This document shows positions 25,565-33,008 of a stretch of 64,000 nucleotides of DNA, piece after piece. Within the stretch, counting starts at the first letter, position 1; each line of letters opens with the position of its first letter. Source of the stretch: Terriglobia bacterium (GTDB lineage: Bacteria > Acidobacteriota > Terriglobia > JAIQFV01); NCBI GenBank assembly GCA_028716525.1, contig JAQUPQ010000006.1, positions 78,552 to 142,551 of the forward strand, written 5' to 3'. Both the position numbers and the translations under genes were made by a program. The notes under the pieces are model-generated. The model made no database searches and was not told where the DNA came from. It worked only from the letters and a program-made list of their open reading frames with translations.

Positions 25565-26584
25565 TCATCCCCGCGCGAAACGATGCACATATGAAACCAG
25601 CTTCTGCCGCACCGTTTCATCATTGAACGTTTGACCTTCACGCAGCTCGTCGTAAATCTGAAACAGCATATTTTCGACGCACTTGTAGACCTCGATCACG
25701 GCATCTTCGACGAGAATGATTTTCTTTCCACCCTTCTGAGCGAAGCGCTCCGCGAAGGGAAGAAGGAAGACGAACTTGGCGAGATTCCATCCGCCGTAGA
25801 GTTGAATTATCTCCATGGTCAAGGAAGAGGCGCGGTCGTCGAAGGGACTGACTGATCCCCGCCCCGAGAGGCGTGAAGCGGTGGAAGCAATCATGCAGTC
25901 TTCGGCAGGACTCGATTCGCGTCCAATCTTTCCGTTGACGAGGCGATAGGTCGGTTTGCCGCCGAAACCGGGTAGTGTGCCGGGATGTGCCTTCGAGCCG
26001 AATTCACGCACCCAGGCAGCAAAGCCGTCGAAATCGAAACGGTCAAAGGTTTCACGAGCGAGTTCCTTCGGCCATCCGCCCGCCAGCGCCTCCGTAAGAC
26101 CCAGCGTTTCTTCTTTCTTCTTGTCGGTGGAGTCACCCAAGCGAAATGCCATCTTGAGCTTCCGCTGATAACGAATTTCCACGCCGGCCTGGCGTAAAAC
26201 CGTGACCTCGTAACGATTCGGCCTTTTGCCGATGCCCAGGAAACCTTTTTTACCGAGGCTCGTGAGTTTGACGTTTTGAATGACCACATCGGATTTCACT
26301 CCGTTGCGCGCCTCCGCTTCGGTGAAAGCATCGATACCCAGCACCTTCTGCTCGGCGGCGACAATTTCCTTTCGCTCAATGACCTCGGCGCCTTCGGGAA
26401 CTTTGGCCATCGCTTTGACGAAAGCAGACGAGGAATCGTCGGCATATGCCCGCACCGTGACCACATCGCTGGACTGAATCACTTTTTCGTTGACGATGGA
26501 AAAGCCGGATGGAATTTGTGGAATCACTTGCTCCCGTGCTCTTTCGATGGAGTCGGCTTCGACTTCCAGTGTCTGGATGCTCAT
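25565..26584 (-). CDS. Cluster protein with Jag-N-like domain
   Basis: 339 residues. The N-terminal 130 residues alternate strands and helices; VQNVKLTSLGKKGFLGIGKR followed by PNRYEVTVLR matches the Jag-N signature (KKGFLGxGKxxAxVxV), found in Jag/SpoIIIJ-associated and related RNA-linked proteins. The first segment (LEVEADSIERAREQVIPQIP) could be a related copy. The rest, about 140-339, is helical and unknown (SLTMEIIQLYGGWNLAKFV, VYKCVENMLFQIYDEL). No signal peptide. GAGGGAGGTTGT precedes the start. No KH or R3H domain is present. Confidence 0.72.
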   Translation of the reverse strand: MSIQTLEVEADSIERAREQVIPQIPSGFSIVNEKVIQSSDVVTVRAYADDSSSAFVKAMAKVPEGAEVIERKEIVAAEQKVLGIDAFTEAEARNGVKSDVVIQNVKLTSLGKKGFLGIGKRPNRYEVTVLRQAGVEIRYQRKLKMAFRLGDSTDKKKEETLGLTEALAGGWPKELARETFDRFDFDGFAAWVREFGSKAHPGTLPGFGGKPTYRLVNGKIGRESSPAEDCMIASTASRLSGRGSVSPFDDRASSLTMEIIQLYGGWNLAKFVFLLPFAERFAQKGGKKIILVEDAVIEVYKCVENMLFQIYDELREGQTFNDETVRQKLVSYVHRFARG

Positions 26585-26702
26585 ACAACCTCCCTCTGAA
26601 ATTCAGCAAGATAACAAATGCTCAAAACGGATTGCTTCTTCGAATGCCCGGTTAGAAACTGTGCCCAAAAAAAAGTCGAGAGACAACGCCAGGTACTTGG
26701 CC

Positions 26703-26990
26703 CTAAGCCTCGCCTCGGTTAATCGCTTTGGCCCTCTTCGCAGCCCACCACGGCTGCACCACAAGGAAGTAAACCAGGAAGAGCAGCCCACCAATGATGG
26801 GGATGGGATGATCCTGACCGGGCTGAAGTCCCAAAGCTAAGGTGGTCACCCACATCAACAGACCGAACCCAATCACTATTTCAAACGACCGCAAGCCTCG
26901 CCGCACGTAAATCATCCCGATGGGTCCGAAGAAAAGCGCCAATAGGACAGCCGCAACTACACTCTTTGGATTCTCAATAGGCTCTTCCAT
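26703..26990 (-). CDS. Small TM2-like membrane protein of the cluster
   Basis: 95 residues with three membrane helices: AVLLALFFGPIGMIYV, FEIVIGFGLLMWVTTLALGL and IIGGLLFLVYFLVV. The KSVVAAVLLALFFGPIGMIY opening resembles the TM2-domain pattern. It ends in a basic tail (WWAAKRAKAINRG). The start at 26990 is fixed by AAAGGAGGTACC. The role is unknown; it may be a membrane partner of the coiled-coil proteins. Confidence 0.7.
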   Translation of the reverse strand: MEEPIENPKSVVAAVLLALFFGPIGMIYVRRGLRSFEIVIGFGLLMWVTTLALGLQPGQDHPIPIIGGLLFLVYFLVVQPWWAAKRAKAINRGEA

Positions 26991-27153
26991 GGCCTCGGTA
27001 CCTCCTTTGCAGCAACGACGAGTTGCGATATTCAAAACCGTCTCTCTAACTTCTAGGCGCGGTTCCTTTCTCTCCAATCATCAAAGGCCAATGGCGAAGG
27101 CTTGACCCTCTGGAGATGTCTGCCGCCACAGGCCAAGTTCGGTGCTGCCCGAG

Positions 27154-27699
27154 TTAGTCCAATCGTTTAGAAAATGTAAATGCAAACACCTCGATGCTCT
27201 TTCCGGGTTTTGTCAAATCCTTGATCGTCCACTCGTGGCCGCCCGTCCCGGTGAATGTGATCTTCACTTCCACGGGATGGGTCTTTTCCTGGATGTCCCG
27301 CAGCACGCCTGTGCCCGAAAAGCCGGTGCTCGGGTCATACGCAAGTTCGGTCCTCTCAAGCGCGTCGTGTCCGCCGGAGTTGATGGTCAAAAAGAATTTT
27401 TTTGTCTCTGCAACATATGTAAGTTTGGCATCGAATACGGGCTGTGCGGAGACCATCGGTTTGATGGAGAAGACAATCGTCCTGGAGTCGAGCTGTTGTA
27501 TCTGCACGTTGTCGGCGCGGCTCACGGTGAATTCATTCCCCGAATGCACATACGACATGATGGCGCTCCACCGTCCCAACAAGCGCGCAAATGCCTGCGG
27601 AGAATCCCCGGAACCGGCGTGCATTGAACCACTGATCATTGAAAGACCAATGCCAAAGCACAGCCCCATCAAAGCCACATACACAGTTCTGCGTCTCAT
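27154..27699 (-). CDS. Secreted lipocalin-like protein of the cluster
   Basis: 181 residues with a signal peptide (VALMGLCFGIGLSMISGSMHA). The mature part is a run of beta strands beginning FARLLGRWSAIMSYVHSG, then FFLTINSGGHDALERTELAY and HPVEVKITFTG, similar in layout to DUF1579/lipocalin-like exported proteins. AAAAGGAGAAGGTC precedes the start. It lies between two gaps that carry REP-like words, in the exported-protein half of the cluster. Confidence 0.7.
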   Translation of the reverse strand: MRRRTVYVALMGLCFGIGLSMISGSMHAGSGDSPQAFARLLGRWSAIMSYVHSGNEFTVSRADNVQIQQLDSRTIVFSIKPMVSAQPVFDAKLTYVAETKKFFLTINSGGHDALERTELAYDPSTGFSGTGVLRDIQEKTHPVEVKITFTGTGGHEWTIKDLTKPGKSIEVFAFTFSKRLD

Positions 27700-27724
27700 G
27701 ACCTTCTCCTTTTCAGTCTATCTA

Positions 27725-27742
27725 ATGTCCAGGTGTGACCCC
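27725..27742 (+). repeat. REP-like word, copy 1
   Basis: ATGTCCAGGTGTGACCCC lies in the gap between two exported-protein genes. The same word recurs at 28681-28697, and its reverse complement at 28561-28578. This copy has no inverted partner nearby. Confidence 0.6.
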
Positions 27743-27876
27743 TTTCTTCTCTTTCAATGTCCCCCTCGGCCCCGATCCGATACCAACACCTTCAAACTTC
27801 ACGATTCCGTGTGTTTTAACAGATCACCAACGTCAAACTTGGACAAACACTTTTGCGCGAACGAAGCACGTCGAGC

Positions 27877-28416
27877 TCACTGGCGCGTGCCCTCAAAATT
27901 CTTTAGGTCTAATGTCACGCTGCCAATACTGAATGCTGCAACGCGAGTCGTACCCTTGGGAACCACGAAAGGAACTTCCAGCTTGTCCCACTTCTCGGCG
28001 CCTGAGGAATTCTTGCCAAAGACAAATCCGAGTGGAACCTCGGAGGGTTTGAGAGGAGGCAAAGGCTTGCGTTCGCCATTTGGCCCTATTTCGTATCGAG
28101 ACTCCCAACCGCCTAGAGCGCACGGCACCTTCGTTCCATCAAGAAGAGTGATTTCAAACGACACGTCGCTACTCTTGGTAATTTCAGCCCCGACCCATTG
28201 GGTGATTTCCAAGTGAACGACGGCAATCTCAGAAACACCTTTCCCTGTCAACGCGACTCCGCTAATGGATGGCGGAGTCCATCGCGGATGGAATTCCAGG
28301 CCGGTAACCTTCAAATCTAAACCCTTAAACGTATGATGTTCCTGGCCGGCACCCGGCAGTGCAACAGCAGCTGCCAGCCAGAGTAAGGTCGTCAACACGG
28401 TAATTCGTTTTGTCAT
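27877..28416 (-). CDS. Secreted Ig-like protein of the cluster
   Basis: 179 residues with a signal peptide (TVLTTLLWLAAAVALPGAG). The mature part looks like a single beta-sandwich with long strands (IAVVHLEITQWVGAEITKSS, DVSFEITLLDGTKVPCALGG) ending in LEVPFVVPKGTTRVAAFSIG, the style of DUF4352-type domains. Its C-terminal strands resemble those of the next gene downstream (28752). GAGGAGTAAAGGAT precedes the start. The function is unknown. Confidence 0.7.
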   Translation of the reverse strand: MTKRITVLTTLLWLAAAVALPGAGQEHHTFKGLDLKVTGLEFHPRWTPPSISGVALTGKGVSEIAVVHLEITQWVGAEITKSSDVSFEITLLDGTKVPCALGGWESRYEIGPNGERKPLPPLKPSEVPLGFVFGKNSSGAEKWDKLEVPFVVPKGTTRVAAFSIGSVTLDLKNFEGTRQ

Positions 28417-28751
28417 ATCCTTTACTCCTCATTCCATCGAGAAACCCCCACCCCAATTCTGTGCCGTGCCTGGTCTGATCCGAGTTTCCTCCCAGCAGTC
28501 CTATTCGAGGGTGCGTGCCCTAGGTTCGACCCGATTGGCTTGACACCCCTACAGATCTGTGGGGTCACACCTGGACATAAGACAATGCACTCAGCGAGTG
28601 CACAATCCAATTCGAGTGATGGGTAACGCGAGATGAAATACCACTTTGCGTGGCCCATTACAGCAGCTCCCTTCTGTCCAATGTCCAGGTGTGACCCTTT
28701 TCTATGCTGCGGCGCCGCCCTTACTGAATCCGTTGGGGTTTCATGGCCCCA
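28417..28751. other. Intergenic region inside the cluster carrying an inverted repeat
   Basis: This 335-base gap is the largest inside the 27-gene cluster. It holds the inverted pair at 28561-28578 and 28681-28697 and nothing that looks like a gene. It is wide enough to hold a secondary promoter for the downstream genes, but I cannot point to one. Confidence 0.5.
28561..28697. repeat. REP-like inverted pair
   Basis: GGGGTCACACCTGGACAT at 28561-28578 is the exact reverse complement, over 17 bases, of ATGTCCAGGTGTGACCC at 28681-28697. A smaller palindrome (TGCACTCAGCGAGTGCA) lies between them near 28587-28603. A folded transcript would form a long cruciform-like structure. A third copy lies at 27725-27742. 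Confidence 0.7.
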
Positions 28752-29300
28752 TCAATTCGTGATCCGTATTCCCGCCTTGACCACCGTCATTTCGCCGGCT
28801 GCGCTTTTCTGCATCAAGGTCGCCTCCACCACATCCTGAGGAACAATAAACAGCAATTTCATTTTTGAGGTCTTTTCGGGATTTCCTCCGATTGAGAAGG
28901 TCCCCTTGGCCTGGCCAATTTCCCACTGGTCCTTCCATTGCTCTTCCGGGTCCCCAGCCTTTGTCGGGAGCGGGCCAACTCCGACTCCAACCGCGGGTAC
29001 CGTCGTCGCCAGGCCATCCTGATTAAATGCGAGGGCAAATTGGTCGAAATAGAGCGTTGTAAAAGTCATCGGGGCGCTCCCCAATCGCATTTCCAACTCC
29101 AGGACCAGGCATCGCTGCGGAGTCTTGCTGCTGGGCCTGGAGTTCCTGGGAAGCAGTTTTACGGTGCTGTCAACATCCAACGAGTATGGAAGGTATTTCG
29201 CTTCCACGACGTTGTAAGGTCTGAGAGTTCTTTTTTCGGCGCTAAAGACACTGACCACGCCGATGAGGATGATTACAAACAGCATTGCGAGTTTTTTCAT
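28752..29300 (-). CDS. Secreted Ig-like protein of the cluster
   Basis: 182 residues with a signal peptide (LAMLFVIILIGVVSVFSA). The mature region has long beta strands (QRCLVLELEMRLGSAPMTF, TLYFDQFALAFNQDG) and ends with KMKLLFIVPQDVVEATLMQ, parallel to the C-terminus of the 27877 gene, so the two may be diverged paralogues. TCTGGAGAAACCACA precedes the start. The function is unknown. Confidence 0.7.
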   Translation of the reverse strand: MKKLAMLFVIILIGVVSVFSAEKRTLRPYNVVEAKYLPYSLDVDSTVKLLPRNSRPSSKTPQRCLVLELEMRLGSAPMTFTTLYFDQFALAFNQDGLATTVPAVGVGVGPLPTKAGDPEEQWKDQWEIGQAKGTFSIGGNPEKTSKMKLLFIVPQDVVEATLMQKSAAGEMTVVKAGIRITN

Positions 29301-29455
29301 TGTGGTTTCTCCAGAAATGGATGGTTCTCATCCCGCCCGTTTATCGAAGTCACTTTTTGGCCCTCTTTCGTTTCAGCGAGGGCTCGCAATTTCAGCATTC
29401 GTGGCAATGTCGACCGGCATCTTTCCCGCTCATTTTCGCCTTTGCCTGTTTACGC

Positions 29456-30187
29456 CTATTTCGGAGCAGGCTTCTGCTCATGGCTCAGTGCACTGACGAG
29501 CCGGGCCCCATGCCAGGGGCAAAAGGTCCATGCGCCGTCGAGTTTCTCCCCGTCGACCGGACACGTTTTCTGCGGAATCAGCGATCCCAGCGGCAAATGC
29601 CACTTGAAAACGCTGTCGTTCACTTGAATGGAGAAGCTGCCTTCTTTCCTGGCATCCGCGATTGGCAGGCCCTTGGCATTGCGTGCGGGAAACAAGAGGA
29701 AGTGCATGTTTTGTCCCAGGGGGCCCATCATGTTGCTCAAAACCGGCTTCACCATTTGTAGAAAATTCCGCAGGTCCGGTTCGAAGCGTTCATCGCCTAC
29801 AGGATGGTAGCGCACGCCGCTGGAGTCCAGCAGTTGCGTCGTTTCCCGAATGGTCGCTTCGGGCTTGAAGCTCACGCCGCCCAGAGAACCGATTTGTCCA
29901 TCCACAGCCACCACCAACATGTAGGGTCGAAGCACTTTCAGAAAACCCTCCACTTGGGCAGGCGAGATGGTGGCGTCCTGCGCAAAGCTGACTTTCCAAA
30001 ACTCTTCCGGAATCCACCACGCGAGCTTCATGGTATCGGCCTGCTTCGACATCTTTTGGGTCTCTTGAACCAGCGTGGTTAGATCGACGGCACTTTCCTG
30101 CGCCGGAACAATTCCCGGAAGAAAGAACAGCGCCGCGACCATGACGCCGAAGCATTGATCGACGAACCAGAACCGTCGTGTACGCAT
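29456..30187 (-). CDS. Secreted protein with C-terminal zinc-knuckle-like motif
   Basis: 243 residues with a signal peptide (GVMVAALFFLPGIVPAQ). The mature part is alpha/beta (MKLAWWIPEEFWKVSFAQD, LKVLRPYMLVVAVDGQIGSL). The C-terminus carries CPVDGEKLDGAWTFCPWHG, a Cys/His knuckle of the zinc-ribbon kind, odd in an exported protein. It lies 96 bases downstream of a mini zinc-ribbon gene. I do not recognise the family. Confidence 0.72.
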   Translation of the reverse strand: MRTRRFWFVDQCFGVMVAALFFLPGIVPAQESAVDLTTLVQETQKMSKQADTMKLAWWIPEEFWKVSFAQDATISPAQVEGFLKVLRPYMLVVAVDGQIGSLGGVSFKPEATIRETTQLLDSSGVRYHPVGDERFEPDLRNFLQMVKPVLSNMMGPLGQNMHFLLFPARNAKGLPIADARKEGSFSIQVNDSVFKWHLPLGSLIPQKTCPVDGEKLDGAWTFCPWHGARLVSALSHEQKPAPK

Positions 30188-30283
30188 ACGCTCGTGCCAC
30201 CTTTCTTATGCCCCTCAAAGCTGCCCGCTCGAGCCGGCCGTGTTTTTCCGTGTTCCCGAGGAACCCAAAGTCCGTTTGCACAA

Positions 30284-30475
30284 CTAATGCGTCACGGGTT
30301 GATCTTCTTCAGCGAGCTCCCGTTCAATATCCACGCGATTTTCGAAGCGGGTAATATTGCATTTCTCGCAACGCAGTTTCACGATAGGGCTGGGTCCGCC
30401 CCCGAAAACATGCACGCCTTCGGTGGTGATATCCATTCTTTCTCCGCACTGCCGACACTTCAGTTTCTTTTCCAT
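30284..30475 (-). CDS. Mini zinc-ribbon protein
   Basis: 63 residues. Two Cys pairs, CRQC and CEKC about 27 residues apart, form one zinc ribbon; an acidic helix follows (DIERELAEEDQP). Cytosolic by sequence. TTGGAGGAAAAAC precedes the ATG. It lies 18 bases downstream of the 201-residue gene, so the two are tightly linked. Confidence 0.7.
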   Translation of the reverse strand: MEKKLKCRQCGERMDITTEGVHVFGGGPSPIVKLRCEKCNITRFENRVDIERELAEEDQPVTH

Positions 30476-30493
30476 GTTTTTCCTCCAAGGTTG

Positions 30494-31099
30494 TTAGTGT
30501 GTTCCACTTGCGGTTACAGGTTCCGGGTTGGATTGCAGAAACAGATGACCCGGCCGGAACAGCCGGTCGTATTCGATTTGACAGGTGGTCCAATTCTGAG
30601 TGTTTTCTTTGAGTTCCAGGACGGCGGCCTGGCGAACGCATTCATAACCGGCCTTCAAATCGGGATTGGAGCGCATGAACTTCACGACCACCAGCTGACC
30701 CACTTCATCGAACACCGGCAGGAGCCAGCGGTTTTGGCTCAACATGAGCCCGAGATGGTCCAGATGTTTCTCGTTGGTGGGATCGATCAAGTGCTCGGAA
30801 TCCAGCGGATCCTCGGGCCGGTCCAGGAATCGAATTCCGAAGATCAGGAGGGTCCCGGAAGGCACCGTCACGGCGCCACAGCGGAACTGGATGGGAATAG
30901 ATCCCGCCAAACCGGCGGCATCGCTGCGCGCCAACTTGATTCCCAGATAGGTTTCACTGCCACCCTGGGCATTCCACAATCGTTCCATGAAAGCGCCCAG
31001 ATGAGCTGCCCGCACTTTTGCCAGACTCTCCTCACCCCACATAACCGGAAAATTGATGGGTGTCACTTCCACGATTTTGCTCATCGACAGGGTGCCCAT
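30494..31099 (-). CDS. Hypothetical cluster protein
   Basis: 201 residues, mixed alpha/beta, no signal peptide. Visible segments include VTPINFPVMWGEESLAKV, TVPSGTLLIFGIRFLDRPED and WLLPVFDEVGQLVVVKFM. I recognise no domain. AAGGAGGTCGCCGT precedes the start. It is closely packed between two zinc-ribbon genes (30 and 18 bases), which suggests a functional unit. Confidence 0.65.
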   Translation of the reverse strand: MGTLSMSKIVEVTPINFPVMWGEESLAKVRAAHLGAFMERLWNAQGGSETYLGIKLARSDAAGLAGSIPIQFRCGAVTVPSGTLLIFGIRFLDRPEDPLDSEHLIDPTNEKHLDHLGLMLSQNRWLLPVFDEVGQLVVVKFMRSNPDLKAGYECVRQAAVLELKENTQNWTTCQIEYDRLFRPGHLFLQSNPEPVTASGTH

Positions 31100-31129
31100 A
31101 CGGCGACCTCCTTGGAGTTCTTTTGCTCT

Positions 31130-31498
31130 TCATTTCCAGAACTGCCACCAGGATTTGTCCCGAGGCTCACTCATGTTCGGGAGCGAAACTGAGGTCAGCG
31201 AAGCAGGCCGGGAGCCTTCCGAAACGGCCGGTGTAGACTTGGGGCGTTTAGTGTCGAACTTTGAAGCCCGAACCGCACAGACCGGGCACAGCAGCCAGTC
31301 GGTGCTGGACTGCGCCACTAAACCGGTCTTCCACTGCTGGACCGCCTGCCCTCTCGAGGCTCCGAAAGCCATCATGACGGCTAAGGTGGATTCGTCAGGC
31401 TGCAGTCCCCGTGCCACCAGTTCTCGAAAGTCCGATGCGCTGTAAACTTTTCCCTCCTGCCAGCTGGTCGTGGCATTGCATAAATCACATGTCGCCAT
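31130..31498 (-). CDS. Mini zinc-ribbon protein with aromatic C-terminus
   Basis: 122 residues. CDLC at the N-terminus and CPVC about 65 residues later could make one zinc site flanking a helical segment. A disordered Ser/Pro-rich part leads to a striking C-terminus, KSWWQFWK, an aromatic amphipathic end that may touch the membrane, as the N-termini of other cluster proteins may do. AAAGGGAGGCACT precedes the start. The function is unknown. Confidence 0.7.
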   Translation of the reverse strand: MATCDLCNATTSWQEGKVYSASDFRELVARGLQPDESTLAVMMAFGASRGQAVQQWKTGLVAQSSTDWLLCPVCAVRASKFDTKRPKSTPAVSEGSRPASLTSVSLPNMSEPRDKSWWQFWK

Positions 31499-31534
31499 AG
31501 TGCCTCCCTTTGAATCTTCGGTTAACGCCCGCGA

Positions 31535-32935
31535 TCACCGCTTCTCTTCAACAAAAACTTCGACACCTCTCTTCTGAAAATAGGCCACGAGCGCCTCTTT
31601 AGCTTCTTTGCCTGTCGACCGGAGATGAAATTCGTCTTTCACCCAGGTCCTGCTTTGATTGGGAATGGGGCCTGTGAACTTGAGATTGAAATCGTAAACA
31701 GGACGGCCCGCTTGAAAGGATCCTTTGACTTGAACTCTTCGGATGGAGGAGTAAGGAACCGTAATTTGATCGGTGCTCCAGTCCGTCGGCAGAAACGTCA
31801 TTTTTTCTGCAGACAGAATGAGAGGACCGGAGCAACCGGCCAGGGCATGGTCATGGTAGAAATCCGGCAGCCGCACGCCTTTCAAATCGGCATGATAATG
31901 ATGCGGAGCTTGAAACCCCTTGCTGACGATGTCCTGATAAATCGCCCGGGCCGCATCAAAATCGCCCTGGTAATACAGGACATCTCCCTTCATCGTCAGG
32001 GCGGGAACTGAGGATGGCTCGCGCGATAAAATTTCCGTTACCTGCTTCGACGCCGCTTCCCATCGTCCCGCCTGGAGGTAGGCGCGCGCCAGAAGTTCCT
32101 TGGTGGAGAGATCGGTCGGATCGAAATCCAGCGACCATTCCAGCCGTTGCGCCAGGCCTTTTTCGGTTCGAATGGCGGGATTGGGGAAGCGCCGGCGCAA
32201 TCCCATCCGGCTAAGGGCATCCCGAATCGCTTCATCCTTTTTGGGTTCGAACAGATCCCAACTGACTTGATCCAGTGGCGCATCGATTTTCTGAGAATAT
32301 AAACGCGACACTTGGCGGCCGTCGATGAACGTTCCCGGCCCCACATCCGCTTCATATCCCTGCGTCGTAATCCCGACGCACTCCCCCGCCAGAGTGAATA
32401 CCGGGACCCCGCGTGTGAAAGCGTCCCATTGCAGATTGGTTGAAACCAGCATGGCACCCGACGGTAATTCATGGTGGGCGATTATTTTCCCGCTGCGCAG
32501 GCGGGCAGGCTGCTCCCCCTTGGGATGGGGAGCCACAAATATGGAATTGCCGGTGACCGGCGCGGCCGCCGACGACAATTCCGTGAACGGGGCATTAAAC
32601 GTGGGAATTTTCAGCAGCGCCAAGTCGGCTTCCGGATCAAGGGCTTTCACGATGACCTGGTCGTAGACGTCGCCGCAGGCGGTATACACCTGCAATCGTG
32701 CGGCCTGTTCGATGAGATGAAAGTTGGTGAGCAACAAACCATTGGAGCTGATCAAAAATCCATTTCCGCGCAGAATTTCAGCCCCGTCAGGGGCCAGGTT
32801 GATCAGTCGGACAATGGAGTTCTGTACACGGTGGGTGCGCTCTTCACTCCACTCCTGCGCCCGGAGAACCTGGCCCGGGAACACGATCCCCGCAAGAAAA
32901 ACACCGATCCAGCTTACCGCCCGCTTCGCCTTCAT
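31535..32935 (-). CDS. S1C (HtrA-like) trypsin-fold protein without catalytic serine, with TPR
   Basis: 466 residues; the start at 32935 follows GGAAAGGAGGGCAC. A signal peptide (SWIGVFLAGIVFPGQVLRA) is followed by a trypsin-like domain: the His is kept in LLLTNFHLIEQ (residue 73) and the Asp in DPEADLALLKI (104). Where HtrA has GNSGGP this protein has TRGVPVF, so the nucleophile is replaced by Arg175. TPR-like helices follow (LLARAYLQAGRWEAASKQV, about 275-340), then a beta-rich C-terminal domain. No PDZ domain is seen. It is probably a binding module rather than a protease. Confidence 0.8.
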   Translation of the reverse strand: MKAKRAVSWIGVFLAGIVFPGQVLRAQEWSEERTHRVQNSIVRLINLAPDGAEILRGNGFLISSNGLLLTNFHLIEQAARLQVYTACGDVYDQVIVKALDPEADLALLKIPTFNAPFTELSSAAAPVTGNSIFVAPHPKGEQPARLRSGKIIAHHELPSGAMLVSTNLQWDAFTRGVPVFTLAGECVGITTQGYEADVGPGTFIDGRQVSRLYSQKIDAPLDQVSWDLFEPKKDEAIRDALSRMGLRRRFPNPAIRTEKGLAQRLEWSLDFDPTDLSTKELLARAYLQAGRWEAASKQVTEILSREPSSVPALTMKGDVLYYQGDFDAARAIYQDIVSKGFQAPHHYHADLKGVRLPDFYHDHALAGCSGPLILSAEKMTFLPTDWSTDQITVPYSSIRRVQVKGSFQAGRPVYDFNLKFTGPIPNQSRTWVKDEFHLRSTGKEAKEALVAYFQKRGVEVFVEEKR

Positions 32936-33008
32936 GTGCCCTCCTTTCCTGGAACGCAAGGGATTCACGCCCTGCGCCCATGGTCCCGCACTCATTTGTG
33001 AGCGCAAT

